Shown: positions 16,983 to 26,894 of the stretch, piece by piece
Layout of the letters: every line of letters starts with the position of its first letter
How positions within the stretch are numbered: position 1 is the stretch's first letter
Source: CBDHDN01 sp965261585
GTDB lineage: Bacteria > Pseudomonadota > Alphaproteobacteria > UBA6615
DNA: 53,319 bases
Assembly: GCA_965261585.1 (NCBI GenBank)
Contig: CBDHDN010000010.1
Coordinates: 1 to 53,319, forward strand
Direction of reading: 5' to 3'
The notes under the pieces: model-generated
Database searches by the model: none
Told to the model about the DNA's origin: nothing
What the model saw: only the letters and a program-made list of their open reading frames with translations
Program-made: the position numbers and the translations under genes

Positions 16983-17462
16983 ATGAAGCGAACCAAGCAG
17001 CACGACTACACGGTGCGGACGACGTGGAGCGGTGCGGCCGGCGGTGCGACCCGCGATTATGGCGGGTATTCGCGGGCGCTGGTGGTCGAGATCGCCGGCA
17101 AGGCGCCGCTGCAGGCGTCGGCCGACCCGGCGTTTCGCGGCGACGCCGCGCTGCACAACCCGGAGGACATGCTGGTCGCGGCGCTGTCGGCCTGCCACCT
17201 GCTGTCCTATCTGGCGCTGTGCGCGCTCAAGGGCGTGGCGGTCGTCGGCTACACGGACGAGGCCGTCGGGATGATGACGGAAGAGGGCTTCTCCGGCCGC
17301 TTCACGGAAGTCACGCTGCGGCCGGCCGTGACGATCTCGGCCGACAGCGACAAGGCCGTCGCCGAGGCACTGCACGAAGACGCTGGCAAGGCCTGCTTCA
17401 TCGCCAATTCGGTAAACTTCCCGGTGCGCCACGAGCCGGTCGTCACCGTGGCTCAAGGGTAG
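16983..17462 (+). CDS. OsmC-family peroxiredoxin-like protein
   Basis: 159 residues. The conserved peroxidatic Cys is in LSACHLLSYLALCALKGV (about residue 64), after the family NPEDMLVAALSACH helix. The second Cys is in GKACFIANSV near the C-terminus. OsmC/Ohr proteins reduce organic hydroperoxides with thiol donors. AGGATAGGGGG precedes the start. It may be in the mer transcription unit or independent. Confidence 0.8.
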   Translation: MKRTKQHDYTVRTTWSGAAGGATRDYGGYSRALVVEIAGKAPLQASADPAFRGDAALHNPEDMLVAALSACHLLSYLALCALKGVAVVGYTDEAVGMMTEEGFSGRFTEVTLRPAVTISADSDKAVAEALHEDAGKACFIANSVNFPVRHEPVVTVAQG

Positions 17463-17547
17463 GGGCGCCTCGGAGAGCTGCCCGGACCTTGCCCTGCGAC
17501 AAGCTCAGGGTGAGGCCGGCGTGCCGGTGAAACGCCGACCCATGATT

Positions 17548-17590
17548 CCGGGACCCAGCTAGGCCGGGACCCAGCTAGGCCGGGCACCAG
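17548..17590. repeat. Short tandem repeat, 16-bp unit
   Basis: CCGGGACCCAGCTAGG occurs twice in a row (17548-17563, 17564-17579), then a partial third copy (CCGGGCACCAG). Just upstream, GACAAGCTCAGGGTGAGG (about 17499-17516) resembles a dispersed intergenic repeat common in alphaproteobacteria. The tandem unit supplies the stop codon of the small minus-strand gene at 17575. Confidence 0.6.
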
Positions 17591-17754
17591 TTCGACTGCG
17601 ACTTGGGCGACTGGCGGGAGACGGCGGCGAACGGCGGCTTGCGCCGGTTCGCAACGGTGGTCAGGAGCGCCGCCGTGCCCAGCACGATCAGCGTCGCCAT
17701 TATCCCGGTGGCGGCAAGGCCCATCATCAGCGTGACTGCGACGTCCGTCGCCAT
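17575..17754 (-). CDS. Possible 59-residue single-span membrane protein
   Basis: ATG at 17754 (minus strand) opens a 59-codon frame. A hydrophobic N-terminal half (DVAVTLMMGLAATGIMATLI, then VLGTAALLTTV) is followed by a basic tail ending WCPA. It fills most of the gap between osmC and the glycosyltransferase on the same strand as the latter. No clear ribosome site. Supported only by composition. Confidence 0.35.
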   Translation of the reverse strand: MATDVAVTLMMGLAATGIMATLIVLGTAALLTTVANRRKPPFAAVSRQSPKSQSNWCPA

Positions 17755-17787
17755 TCTACGGCGCGCGTCGCCATTGCGTGCCCCATT

Positions 17788-18657
17788 TCACAGGTCTGCC
17801 CCCGCCCCGCTGCGCAATGTACTGCCGCCAGCCTGACGGGCAACGGCCCCTTCGTCCAGCAAAGAGACACGCGCCCGGATGGCGTCGGGTGTCGCCAGCA
17901 GGTCCTGGAAGTGGTCGCGGTTGCGCGCACTTGGATACTGGCCGCGGGGGTGATAGAGGTGCAGCACCGGGTCGGTATAGTCGAGGGTCTGCCGCCGAAC
18001 GCCCGAACGCAGCAGGCGCACGGCAAAGTCGGAATCCTCGAAGCCGTGGCCGACATAGCGCTCATCGAACCCGCTAACGGCGACGAAGTCGTCGCGCCGA
18101 ACGCCGAGGTTGCAGGTCTGGGCCTGGCGCCAGTCGTCGGCCCGGCGCTCGCGGTAGCGCCGGCTTACCGGCAGCCGCAACAGCTGCAGCGGCCGCGTGG
18201 CCGCACCGCCCAGGGCCAACGCCAGCAACGCCGCCCGCGGCCAGCGCTGCACGGCGAGGCCGCGGGCCTGCACGATCGCGCTGGGCCGGCGGCGCATGAA
18301 CAGACGCCGGCCGGTGTTGAACCAGCCGCGGCGGGCGTGCCGCACATGACCGGCCACGAGCCCCGGCAAGGCTAGGCAGTCGCCGTCGATGAAAATGAGG
18401 AACTCGCCGTCGCAGAGGGAAACGGCGCCGTTGCGGGAGCGGGCCAGCCGATAGCCCTCGTCGGCCTGCCAGAAGTGCTTGACCGGCACCGGCAGCCGCT
18501 CCCGCCACGCAGCCACCAGTCGCTGGGTCGGTGCATCGGAGCCGTCATCGGCGACGACGATCTCGAAATCCCGGTACGACTGGTCGCCGAGCGACACCAC
18601 GACCGCGCCCAGCGCCGCGGGCCGGTTGTATGTGCTGACAATCACCGATACGCGCAT
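17788..18657 (-). CDS. Family 2 glycosyltransferase
   Basis: 289 residues. GT-A motifs: VSVIVSTYNRPAALG (residues 3-17), IVVADDGSDAPTQ, IDGDC as the metal-binding DxD-type motif (about residue 91), and a C-terminal galactosyltransferase-like segment (VSGFDERYVGHGFEDSDFAVRLL) holding the likely catalytic ED pair. No membrane span. It is downstream of the O-antigen ligase-like gene on the same strand and probably acts in the same surface polysaccharide pathway. Confidence 0.85.
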   Translation of the reverse strand: MRVSVIVSTYNRPAALGAVVVSLGDQSYRDFEIVVADDGSDAPTQRLVAAWRERLPVPVKHFWQADEGYRLARSRNGAVSLCDGEFLIFIDGDCLALPGLVAGHVRHARRGWFNTGRRLFMRRRPSAIVQARGLAVQRWPRAALLALALGGAATRPLQLLRLPVSRRYRERRADDWRQAQTCNLGVRRDDFVAVSGFDERYVGHGFEDSDFAVRLLRSGVRRQTLDYTDPVLHLYHPRGQYPSARNRDHFQDLLATPDAIRARVSLLDEGAVARQAGGSTLRSGAGADL

Positions 18658-18795
18658 GGCCGGCGGCCTCCCTCGCCCGCACCCTAGGGGTGCCAGCCGA
18701 CGCTTACAACGTTGCGGGCCGCGCCGACGGCGCCGCCGGCGACAGGGACGCAGCAGAATGTCGCGTCGGTTCGAGGGGAATGTTCGTGCCGAGAC

Positions 18796-20076
18796 TCAGG
18801 TCTGAACCGGGAGCGGGACCCTCGTCCGATCGTGTTGACCGCGGACAAACAGCACGACGATGCCGGCCGCGAGCCATGCCGTGGCATGCCACCAGGACTG
18901 CCAGACACCGAAACTCAACGAGGCAATCGTGAGGAAACTCACGAGGCTCGCCACGGCGGCGGCCACCGCCAGGCGGTCGGTCGTCGACAACCAGATCGCG
19001 CGCAGAATGCCGACGACGATGAGGACGGACGCGACCGTGCCGACGACGCCAAGCTCGAGCCAGACCTGCAGCGTCGCGTTGTGTGGATGCAACGGCAACA
19101 AATAGGCTTTGGCGACGCCCTGATCAGCCAAATCGTCGGCCAAGGGCGCGGTCCTGCCGATCGCCCGCGATGCGTCGAACCCGTGGCCGACCAAGGCGTT
19201 CTCGGCGGACAGATTCGATACGTAACGCCAGATCTCCAACCGGTGCGCCCCGCTGCCCGTCAGATCGAGACCGACCGCCCTGATGTCGCCGAGGTTCGGC
19301 AAATTGGCGGCCAGCGATGGCGCCGCGATGGCGTAGGCCGCGAAGAGCAAACCCAAGCAAATCAGCGTACCCCGCGGCAAGGCGTACGCCAGCGCGAACG
19401 CGGCCGCGCCAATCGTCAAAGCGGCAAAGCTCGCCGCCAGCGGTAGATGAAACGTGACCGCGCCGACGGCCGCAATGAACAGGCCGCCGGTCCAGAGGCG
19501 ACCGCTGCGCGCCGCAATGCCGAGACCGATGGGCCAAGCCAGCGGCACCATGACCGCCGACGCGCGCGCGACGGAGACCAGCGCCTGCTCGACCGTGACG
19601 GGCTGGTCAATCGCGCTCCTGATCCACTGGGTCATCGCGCCGCGCGTGAGCAACTCGATGGCCATGAGGCCCAAGGCCAAAGCGCCGCCGATAATGACGG
19701 CGTTCTCGACGGGGCGCCGCGCCGCCGACGCGAGCCGGCCGGCAACCACGACATGCGCCGTACCGACCGCCATGATCGCGATGACACTGAGCACCTTCAG
19801 CGGCCGCAGGCCGGGCGCCCAGGCCGTGCTTACGACTATCCACACCGCGATGGTGACCAATCCGATTCCGAGAAGCGGGTTGCTCAATGCCTGCCAGCGT
19901 AGGCCGGACGCGACGGCCGCCGGGACGGCCACGAGGGTGACCAGGAGGACGATCACCGTCGCATTGCTGGCGAACACGGCGACGGGGCCCAGCGACGCGT
20001 AGGCGAGAACCAGCGAACCACTCGTCCATTCGATGCGGCCATCGTGGCTCAGCGCCAATCCGGTGTCCCTACTCAT
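18796..20076 (-). CDS. O-antigen ligase/polymerase-like membrane protein
   Basis: 426 residues with about ten hydrophobic spans. A large periplasmic loop carries the signature region GHGFDASR and LPLHPHNATLQVWLELG, close to the HPHNxxLQxWLELG motif of Wzy_C/WaaL proteins. These either ligate polysaccharide to lipid A-core or polymerise repeat units. Its ATG overlaps the stop of the upstream gene (ATGAGTAG), indicating coupling. Ligase and polymerase cannot be told apart by sequence. Confidence 0.8.
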   Translation of the reverse strand: MSRDTGLALSHDGRIEWTSGSLVLAYASLGPVAVFASNATVIVLLVTLVAVPAAVASGLRWQALSNPLLGIGLVTIAVWIVVSTAWAPGLRPLKVLSVIAIMAVGTAHVVVAGRLASAARRPVENAVIIGGALALGLMAIELLTRGAMTQWIRSAIDQPVTVEQALVSVARASAVMVPLAWPIGLGIAARSGRLWTGGLFIAAVGAVTFHLPLAASFAALTIGAAAFALAYALPRGTLICLGLLFAAYAIAAPSLAANLPNLGDIRAVGLDLTGSGAHRLEIWRYVSNLSAENALVGHGFDASRAIGRTAPLADDLADQGVAKAYLLPLHPHNATLQVWLELGVVGTVASVLIVVGILRAIWLSTTDRLAVAAAVASLVSFLTIASLSFGVWQSWWHATAWLAAGIVVLFVRGQHDRTRVPLPVQT

Positions 20077-21662
20077 TAGGCCCTGGTTCGCTGATCAGTG
20101 TGGGGCTCGCTCTCTTGCCCACGAAAACGCCGGCTTCGTTCCACTGGCCGCACAATCGCAAACTTGGCGACGCTTCGGTGGATCCATTCACAACAAACCA
20201 CCCCCAGCGATCTGACAGCCGCTCGCGCCTACGGCTGAAATAGGCTGGGGTGACCAGATCCGGCAATGGAAACTCTTCGAGAAAGTCTGCACTTCGGACA
20301 TTTGGCAAACGCTGCGTGCCGATATCACCCGGCCAGACCAGAAGATACGCGCCCGGCCGATGATCGAACACGGCAGGAACCCAGCCGTCACGACAGGCAT
20401 GAGCCTCCGGCTGAGGGCGCTTGAGGCTGCCAGCCGCTGGCGGCACGGCCGGCCCGGCCAGCACGAAAAGAAAGGCCACGATGGCGACAGCCGGCGCCGG
20501 CGATATCCGGGTGTCGTCGATCTGATCGATCGGTCGGCCCGCCCAGCGCGCCAAGGCAACCGCGCCAATACCGATCAACGCCGCAGTCACCGGGATCGTC
20601 GCCGCAAAGACGCGGGGCCCGCCATCCATCAGGAACGGCACGGAGGCGAACACGCCGACAGTGACGACGAGCAGAAAGGCGGCATCTTCCTCGCGCCGCC
20701 GCCTGATACACTCGACCAAACCCGCGAGCGTCAGCAGGATTGCCACACCGCGTACGACAGAGTCGTCGAAGAACTTATGCCAGCCTGTCCCGACGATATA
20801 ACGACCGTAGGCTCTGACGATCCCCAGAAGAAGCTTTTCAGGCGCCTCAACGATCGAAGCCCAAGAAAGGCGGTAGATCTCACCGTATTTCTGTTCGAGC
20901 GACGCCAATGCGTTGATATCGGGGTGATCGGCGTAGACCTGCGTCCAACTTTGCCGCCGGCGACCAAGCCGTAGAAGCTCGGCGCGAAGTTGCCGAAGGC
21001 TATGCCTCCCGTGGGCGCGTAGGCGGCACCAAGCAGAGTGGCGGGAACGAAACCCAGGAGGCCGGCCCCAACGGTCCAAGAAAAGGTCCAAGCGCAGGGC
21101 TGCCAGCCTCGGCTGCGCTCGCGCCACGCAAGCCAGATCACGAGTGCCGGTAGAACAAGAAAAGCGCCGGCACGCGCATTGAGGCCGAGGGCAAGGGCGA
21201 ACAGGCCGAGGGCAAGCAACCAGCGCCGCTCCGCTCGGATGCCCTCCCACAAAAGCGCAAAGGCCGCGGCGCCGAGGGCCAAGCCAAGGTTTTCCGACAG
21301 CAGCGACCCGAGATGCTCTGAGAAGAACAGATACAATGTAATCAATACGAGCAACCCGGCGACGAGCCCGTGACTGCGCCAGACGACACGAGCCGCCGCA
21401 AAAACGGCCGCCGCGTTGATCAGCACAAGCAACGCCTGAGTCCATTGAAGATTGCCCCCGTTGGCCGTGAAGAGCACGCTCAGCGCCGCGGCCGTCATTG
21501 GTCGCGTTCCATTCGAGAGATCGAGCTTGCCCGCTTCGGCGAGGAGCAGACCGCCGGTCTCATAGCTGATGGCGTCAAACAGCGGCAGAAGCCCCAGCGC
21601 GACGTTTGGTCCCGCAGGCCCGCCGTGCCACATGCCGACAAGCGGGATGCCAAAGATCAAAA
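20069..21662 (-). pseudogene. 3' part of a polytopic membrane protein split by IS1380-A
   Basis: The frame continues the N-terminal piece at 23306-23554. Removing IS1380-A and one CAAAA copy joins the two in frame (LLSLSLL then IFGIPLVGMWHGG). This part has many hydrophobic spans (GLVAGLLVLITLYLFF, LLALGLFALALGL) and a WTQVYADHPDINAL periplasmic segment. A second lesion, a small frameshift near 20955 between FYGLVAGG and SWTQVYADHPD, separates two halves of this part. Topology resembles GT-C/GT39-type glycosyltransferases, but a diagnostic motif is not clear. The gene is inactivated at two places. Confidence 0.7.
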
Positions 21663-23305
21663 ACCCGCATTACCCAGATGATCATGTAATTTGACGACAC
21701 CGCACCCGGATTCTGCTATAAGAATCATACAGTTGGAGCAGATATGGATCAGCGGATATGGCACACCCGATGGGTGAATCGAAACAGGGGTGCCTTCGGG
21801 TCGATTTTGACCGTCGACTCAAGCTTGAGTTCCACGGGTCCAAGGTCACTACTGACGCCGGTTTGCTCGCCTATCGAGAGCTTGATGCCTCCGTTGAACT
21901 TACTGAGATGGTTGGCGATGTTCTTGCCGACAGTCGTACCGGCATGAATGGGCGGCATGGCATGGTCGGCCAGTTCCGCCAGTCCGTTTTCGGACGCCTT
22001 GGCGGCTACGACGACGTGAACGATGCCGACCGGCTCAGCCTCGACCCGGTCATGCGGTGGATCGTCGGCGGCCATGCCGTCACTAAACAGGCGGCCTCGA
22101 GCAGTCAGATGGGGCGCTTCGAGACGGAGGTTCTGGCCACCGAGGAAAACCTCGCCGCGCTTGGTGATCTTTCCGGCCGATGGATCGACCGCGTTCATGA
22201 CCGTTGCCCGCCGAAGAAGATCATTCTCGACATGGACAGCAGCGTCAGCCCAACCCACGGTGCTCAGGAAGGCTCGACCTACAACGGGCACTTCGGTTGC
22301 ACCTGCTATCATCCCCTGTTCCTGTTCAACCAGTTCGGCGATTTGGAACGGTGCGCCCTGCGTCCCGGCAACGTTCACAGCGCCGATGGCTGGCGCAAGG
22401 TGCTGGAGCCGGTAGTGGCACGCTACAAGGAAAGGGATTTGCGTCGGTATTTCCGGGGCGATGCGGCTTTCGCCTCACCGGACATCTATAAGTTTCTGGA
22501 AGACGAGGGCTTCCTGTACGCGATCCGTTTGCCGAAGAACCAAGTTCTTCTGGAAAGCATCTGCCATCTGCTCACGCGACCCGTTGGCCGTCCGCCAAAC
22601 CATGTGCGGCGCCATTACGCCGGCTTCAGCTATCGGGCCAAAAGCTGGGATAAGGCCCGCCGCGTCGTCGCCAAGGTGGAGTGGCACCCCAGCGAGCTGT
22701 TTCCCCGGGTCGGGTTCATCGTCACCAACCTGTCGCGACCGGCCGAGCGGGTGACATTGTTCTACAATCAGCGGGGCAAAGCGGAGCAATGCATCAAGGA
22801 AGGCAAGAACGCGATCAAATGGACGAGGCTGTCGTGTCGCAGGTTCCGCGATAACGCCGTCCGGCTGCAGCTTCACGCCCTGGCCTACAATCTCGCCAAC
22901 TTCATGCGGACGCTGGCTTTGCCGAAGGAGGTTGAGTACTGGTCGCTGACCACGCTGCGGGAGAAGTTGGTAAAGATCGGTGCCAAGGTGGTCAGCCATG
23001 GCCGCTACGTCACGTTCCAATTGGCCGAGGTGGCGGTGCCGAGGGAGCTGTTCCGGAAAATCTTGAGCCTGATTGATGATCTGCGACCAAGACCCGCCCC
23101 GGCGTAGGCCGGGGAAATCGACGGCGAGGTGAAAACGACAGGAGGGGTGTGTCTGAATGGCGGCAAATCTGGCCAAATGGCCTTCCAACCGAGGGCTGAT
23201 CTCCAAAATCAGGCCATCGGATGGCTGCAAAGGGAATACAGTTCCCTCGACGGTGGTACGGGGGTATGATCTCCGCAAACCTGGAAGTCATCTGGGTAAT
23301 GTCGG
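21663..23305 (+). mobile_element. IS1380-family insertion sequence, copy A
   Basis: A 1643-bp element with ends built on CCGCATTACCCAGATGA and CCGACATTACCCAGATGA. The target duplication CAAAA lies at 21658-21662 and 23306-23310. Excision restores an open frame in the host gene. It has one base more than copy B (35721-37362), an extra A in a homopolymer at the left edge; the transposases are identical. Confidence 0.9.
21758..23107 (+). CDS. IS1380-family transposase (copy A)
   Basis: 449 residues. The DDE catalytic core is visible as ILDMDSSVSPTHG (first Asp), RYFRGDAAFASPDIY (second Asp) and a YNQRGKAEQCIKEGK segment carrying the Glu. Intact and identical in sequence to the copy at 35919-37268, indicating recent transposition. 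Confidence 0.93.
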   Translation: MAHPMGESKQGCLRVDFDRRLKLEFHGSKVTTDAGLLAYRELDASVELTEMVGDVLADSRTGMNGRHGMVGQFRQSVFGRLGGYDDVNDADRLSLDPVMRWIVGGHAVTKQAASSSQMGRFETEVLATEENLAALGDLSGRWIDRVHDRCPPKKIILDMDSSVSPTHGAQEGSTYNGHFGCTCYHPLFLFNQFGDLERCALRPGNVHSADGWRKVLEPVVARYKERDLRRYFRGDAAFASPDIYKFLEDEGFLYAIRLPKNQVLLESICHLLTRPVGRPPNHVRRHYAGFSYRAKSWDKARRVVAKVEWHPSELFPRVGFIVTNLSRPAERVTLFYNQRGKAEQCIKEGKNAIKWTRLSCRRFRDNAVRLQLHALAYNLANFMRTLALPKEVEYWSLTTLREKLVKIGAKVVSHGRYVTFQLAEVAVPRELFRKILSLIDDLRPRPAPA

Positions 23306-23554
23306 CAAAAGGGACAGGGACAGCAATGCCATGTCGCCGGCCAAACCCGATCGTGGTCGGGCCCGTGTTGCCAGCAGCACTATGGCCGCCACACCCGCCG
23401 CTACGCTGATGGTCGTGGGGTACGTGTCGAGCAACGCGCGCGGTGGTGCCGGCCCGGCGAAGAGCAAGGCGAACCAGCCGCTGATGATAACCGCGGCGCC
23501 GGCAACCGCCACGGCGAAGGCAGCAAACAAGGATCGAGCTTTAACGTCGTTCAA
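23306..23554 (-). pseudogene. 5' part of the membrane protein split by IS1380-A
   Basis: Starts MNDVKARSLFAAFAVAV and encodes 83 residues with two hydrophobic spans (about 9-33 and 50-63) before IS1380-A. The frame ends inside the IS. The rest of the gene is at 20069-21662. It is divergent from the flippase-like gene at 23709. Confidence 0.75.
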
Positions 23555-23708
23555 GATTCGGTGCGCCGGCCTGTGGCTATCAACCGCCGTCTATAGCATC
23601 AAGGAACCCGAGCCGCATCCGCGACATGGCCGGCGGTCAGCCTTGTGCCCGGCGGTTTGCGCTTGCTAAGACTAGTTTTCTGGGGAGCATCAATCGGCCG
23701 CGTATTCG

Positions 23709-24689
23709 ATGTCACACCTGAAGCTGCTGGCCAAGGCAGCGCTCACTGCGGGCCTGCTCTGGCTGCTGTTCAGCCGGATCGATCCCAGCGTCGTGCTGCG
23801 CCGCTATGCGGCCATCCCTGCCGGCCTGGTCATCGTCGCCCTAGCGTTGATGGCGGCGCAGTTGCCGCTGGCTGCGCTGCGGTGGCGTCTCATCATGGCC
23901 GTGGCCGATACACCACCACGGTTCGGGCCGACCCTTCGAATCTTCGTCATCAGTCATTTCTTCAACCAGGCTCTCGTGTCGACCGTGTTCGGCGATGCCG
24001 CCCGTGTGTTGCTGGTCAATCGCGAGGGGCAGGCGTTGGGCAACGCGGTCTATGGCGTCCTGCTCGACCGCGGCGTCGGCATGATTGGTCTGGTCCTGGT
24101 AACGGCCAGCGGTCTGCCGTTCCTGGGGACGCTCATCCCCGCCATGTCCGCGCAGGTGGCCCTCTTTCTTTTTGTTGCCGGCAGCTTGGCGGGCTTCATT
24201 CTGTTCCCCGTCGTCGGTGGCGCCCGATTTGCCTGGCTCGACCGTTGGCCGCCGCTGCGCTGGCTACGCGGTCTCGCGATCGCATTGCGCGGTCTTTTCG
24301 CGGCGACGGCGACCGCGTTGACCACGATCGGGCTGGCCATCGTGGTTCAGTTGCTGAGTGTGCTAGCAATGCTCGTTCTGGCCCGTGCCCTTGACGTCCA
24401 ACTCGGCCTGTTCCAGGCACTTCTGCTGGTGCCGCCGGTGATACTCCTGTCGATGTTGCCGATCTCTCTGGCCGGCTGGGGGGTCCGCGAGGGGGTGATG
24501 GTCATGGCACTTGCCGCGATTGGTATCGGCAGTGACGACGCGTTGGTGCTGTCCGTCCTATTCGGGCTCGTATTGTTGGCCACTGGCCTGCCGGGCTGCA
24601 TTCTTTGGCTGGCCAACCGTTCGCGAGGCACGACCGTTGTGGCAAATCCTGCGTTGGCCAGCACGGCCCGGCGTGGCGACCGCCCTTGA
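23709..24689 (+). CDS. Lysylphosphatidylglycerol synthase TM-domain (AglD/UPF0104) family protein
   Basis: 326 residues with eight or more hydrophobic spans. Family signatures: ALRWRLIM, FVISHFFNQALVSTVFGDAARV and a YGVLLDRGVGMIGL segment. The catalytic aminoacyl-transfer domain of MprF is absent, so the protein matches stand-alone members linked to glycolipid biosynthesis or flipping. It lies five bases from the methyltransferase-glycosyltransferase gene, so the two probably work in one pathway. Confidence 0.8.
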   Translation: MSHLKLLAKAALTAGLLWLLFSRIDPSVVLRRYAAIPAGLVIVALALMAAQLPLAALRWRLIMAVADTPPRFGPTLRIFVISHFFNQALVSTVFGDAARVLLVNREGQALGNAVYGVLLDRGVGMIGLVLVTASGLPFLGTLIPAMSAQVALFLFVAGSLAGFILFPVVGGARFAWLDRWPPLRWLRGLAIALRGLFAATATALTTIGLAIVVQLLSVLAMLVLARALDVQLGLFQALLLVPPVILLSMLPISLAGWGVREGVMVMALAAIGIGSDDALVLSVLFGLVLLATGLPGCILWLANRSRGTTVVANPALASTARRGDRP

Positions 24690-24694
24690 AAACC

Positions 24695-25546
24695 ATGTCT
24701 CTGGCCGGCGCCTCACGCAAAGCGCGCCTGCGCGCTCGCGCCGATCGGCAGGCCGCGCAGAGAGAGCAATGGATCCGCCGCAACCATTACTTCTACGACG
24801 ACGACCTTCGATACATGCGCTTCCTGATCCCGGCCGGGGCGAGCATTCTCGACCTGGGCTGCGGTCTCGGCGACCTGCTGGCCGCGTTGCAGCCGGACCG
24901 TGGGGTCGGGATCGACTTCAGCCTGCCGATGATCGAGATCGCCCGGCAGCGCCATCGAGAGCTCGAGTTCCGGCTGGGCGACATCGAGGATGCCGACTTC
25001 ATGGCATCCATCGAGGGCCCCTTCGACTTCATCGTCATGTCCGACACGATCGGCTCGCTCGAGGACTGTCAAGCCGCGCTCGAGGCCGTGATGCCGCTGT
25101 GCACGAGCGATACGCGTCTGGTGGTCGCCTACTACTCCAACTCATGGGAGCCGCTGCTCGCCATCGCAGAGGGCATCGGCCAGAAGATGCCGGGCGAGAC
25201 ACAGAACTTCATGACGGCCGATGACATCGTCGGCCTGATGCACTTGGCCGGGTTCGACGAGGTCAAGCGGGAGTGGCGGCAGCTGGTGCCGCGCCGGCTG
25301 CTTGGGCTGGGGCCGCTGATCAACAAAACGCTCGCCACCTTGCCAAGCGTCCGTCGGCTGTGCCTACGGAAGTACGTCGTCGGTCGCCCGGCAAACATCC
25401 CACGGCCGGCGCTGACCTCGGTGACCGTCGTTGTGCCGTGCCGCAATGAGCGCGGCAATGTCGAACAGGCCGTCACGCGGCTACCGCAGTTCTGCGACGA
25501 CATCGAGATCCTGTTCGTCGAGGGCCACAGTAGCGACGGCACAAAG
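24695..25546 (+). pseudogene. Methyltransferase-glycosyltransferase fusion, 5' part (split by IS3-B)
   Basis: ATG at 24695. Residues about 1-220 are a class I SAM methyltransferase (ILDLGCGLGDLLAAL as the SAM-binding motif I, GIDFSLPMIEIAR, FDFIVMSDTIGSLED). From about residue 245 a GT2 domain starts (SVTVVVPCRNERGNVEQAV, EILFVEGHSSDGTK). The element IS3-B enters exactly at the GHSSDGTK motif. The remainder of the GT2 domain is at 26961-27559 in the same frame. Together the parts make one protein of about 480 residues. Confidence 0.85.
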
Positions 25547-25581
25547 TGTAGCGCACCCGGTTCCTTGGACACAAGTTTGTC

Positions 25582-26487
25582 TCACGCGGCGGGCCTGATT
25601 GAGATCGCGGCGTGCCACGCCTGACGAGCTTGAGCGGGGCTCAGGTAGCCGTTCTTTTCGACGATCCACTGGGCATTGTAGAGTTCGACGAAGTCGCGGA
25701 CGGCGTCCCGCAGCTCCGCGATGTTGCGGTAGATGCGACCATGGATGATCTGTTCCTTCAGCGTGCGATTGAACCGCTCGGCGACGCCGTTGGTCTGGGG
25801 CTCGGCGACGAAGGCGTAGGACGGCTGGATGCCCCAGAACTTGATCTGGTTGGTGAAGTGGTCCGACAGATACTGGGAGCCGTGATCCATCCGCAAGGCC
25901 AGCCCCCGAGCCGCGCCGGCCGCGGTCGAGCCATACAGCCCGGCAAGCCCCATGGAGATCGGCTGCAGGGCGGCGAAGCGGTCGCCGCGCTTGCAGACAT
26001 GCCAGCCGACACACTCGGCGTTCCAATGCTCGACGGCGGTGAAGATCCAGCCCCAGCCGTCGTCCACCGTGAACACCCGAACGCCATCGGTGCCCCACAT
26101 GAGGTTCGGGGCATGAGTGATGATCTCACCGTCATGGGGATTGCCGCCACGGCGGCGGCAGCGATGGGGCGAGAGCAGATTGTTCTCGCGCATCAGGCGG
26201 AGCACCCGCTTGCGGGCAACCCGGATGTCGCGACAGACCCGAAGCCGAGCCCAGACCTTGCGGTAGCCCTCGCCCTCCCAGGGCGATGCCTCCAGGTCGG
26301 CTTCGATCGCCACCAGCAGCGCCTGGTCCGAGATCGCGGGCTTCGGTCCCCGACGCTTTGCCGGCGGCTGCTCGGCGTGCTGGCCGGAGGTCATGGCGTA
26401 GAACGAGGAGCGGGCCATGCCCCAGGCGGCGCAGACCCGCCGCAGGCCGTAGGCCAGACCCGTGCCGGGCGAGGTGGCGGCACTCAT
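25582..26487 (-). CDS. IS3-type transposase OrfB (IS3-B)
   Basis: 301 residues. HTH_21 region (EGEGYRKVWARLR) and rve core with MWGTDGVRVF (first Asp), RMDHGSQYLS (second Asp) and QTNGVAERFNRTLKEQ (Glu). Its start overlaps the end of OrfA, allowing frameshift or coupling. Intact. Confidence 0.9.
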   Translation of the reverse strand: MSAATSPGTGLAYGLRRVCAAWGMARSSFYAMTSGQHAEQPPAKRRGPKPAISDQALLVAIEADLEASPWEGEGYRKVWARLRVCRDIRVARKRVLRLMRENNLLSPHRCRRRGGNPHDGEIITHAPNLMWGTDGVRVFTVDDGWGWIFTAVEHWNAECVGWHVCKRGDRFAALQPISMGLAGLYGSTAAGAARGLALRMDHGSQYLSDHFTNQIKFWGIQPSYAFVAEPQTNGVAERFNRTLKEQIIHGRIYRNIAELRDAVRDFVELYNAQWIVEKNGYLSPAQARQAWHAAISIRPAA

Positions 26488-26894
26488 CGCCGCGACCTCC
26501 GCCGCCCCAAAGGGCCGAAGGTCTCCGTCTTGGCCTCCAGCAGTTCCGCCTGCATGGTCAACTCTCCGATCCGCTTCATGGCGCTATCCAGTTCCGCCTG
26601 CACCGGATCGCCCTTGCGTTGCTTGAGCGAGGCGTCGATCCCGCCGATCGCTTTCTCACGCCACTGCTCGAGCCGGAAGATCTCTACGCCCAACTGGCGC
26701 GACAGAAGTTGCACCGGCTCGTCACGCAAAAGCCGCAGAACGACCTCACGCTTGCGCGCCACCGTCCATCGCTGGCCAAGTCCCAGCGGGCCTGCCGGCA
26801 AAGCCTGGCCTGGGGAAAACGTGGACGAGCCAAGCTCGCCCGCATTTACCACAGGCCCATCAACAGCAACTTTCTTCTCAAAATTATCGGTCAT
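26484..26894 (-). CDS. IS3-type transposase OrfA (IS3-B)
   Basis: 136 residues starting MTDNFEKKVAVDG. The HTH (WTVARKREVVLRLLRDEPVQ) and a C-terminal coiled coil (ELDSAMKRIGELTMQAELLEAK) are typical. It overlaps OrfB by four bases. Nearly identical to the remnant at 12374-12758. Confidence 0.85.
   Translation of the reverse strand: MTDNFEKKVAVDGPVVNAGELGSSTFSPGQALPAGPLGLGQRWTVARKREVVLRLLRDEPVQLLSRQLGVEIFRLEQWREKAIGGIDASLKQRKGDPVQAELDSAMKRIGELTMQAELLEAKTETFGPLGRRRSRR

Noticed and set aside
17548..17590. CRISPR-like array
   Set aside because: The units are directly adjacent without spacers and number only two and a half.
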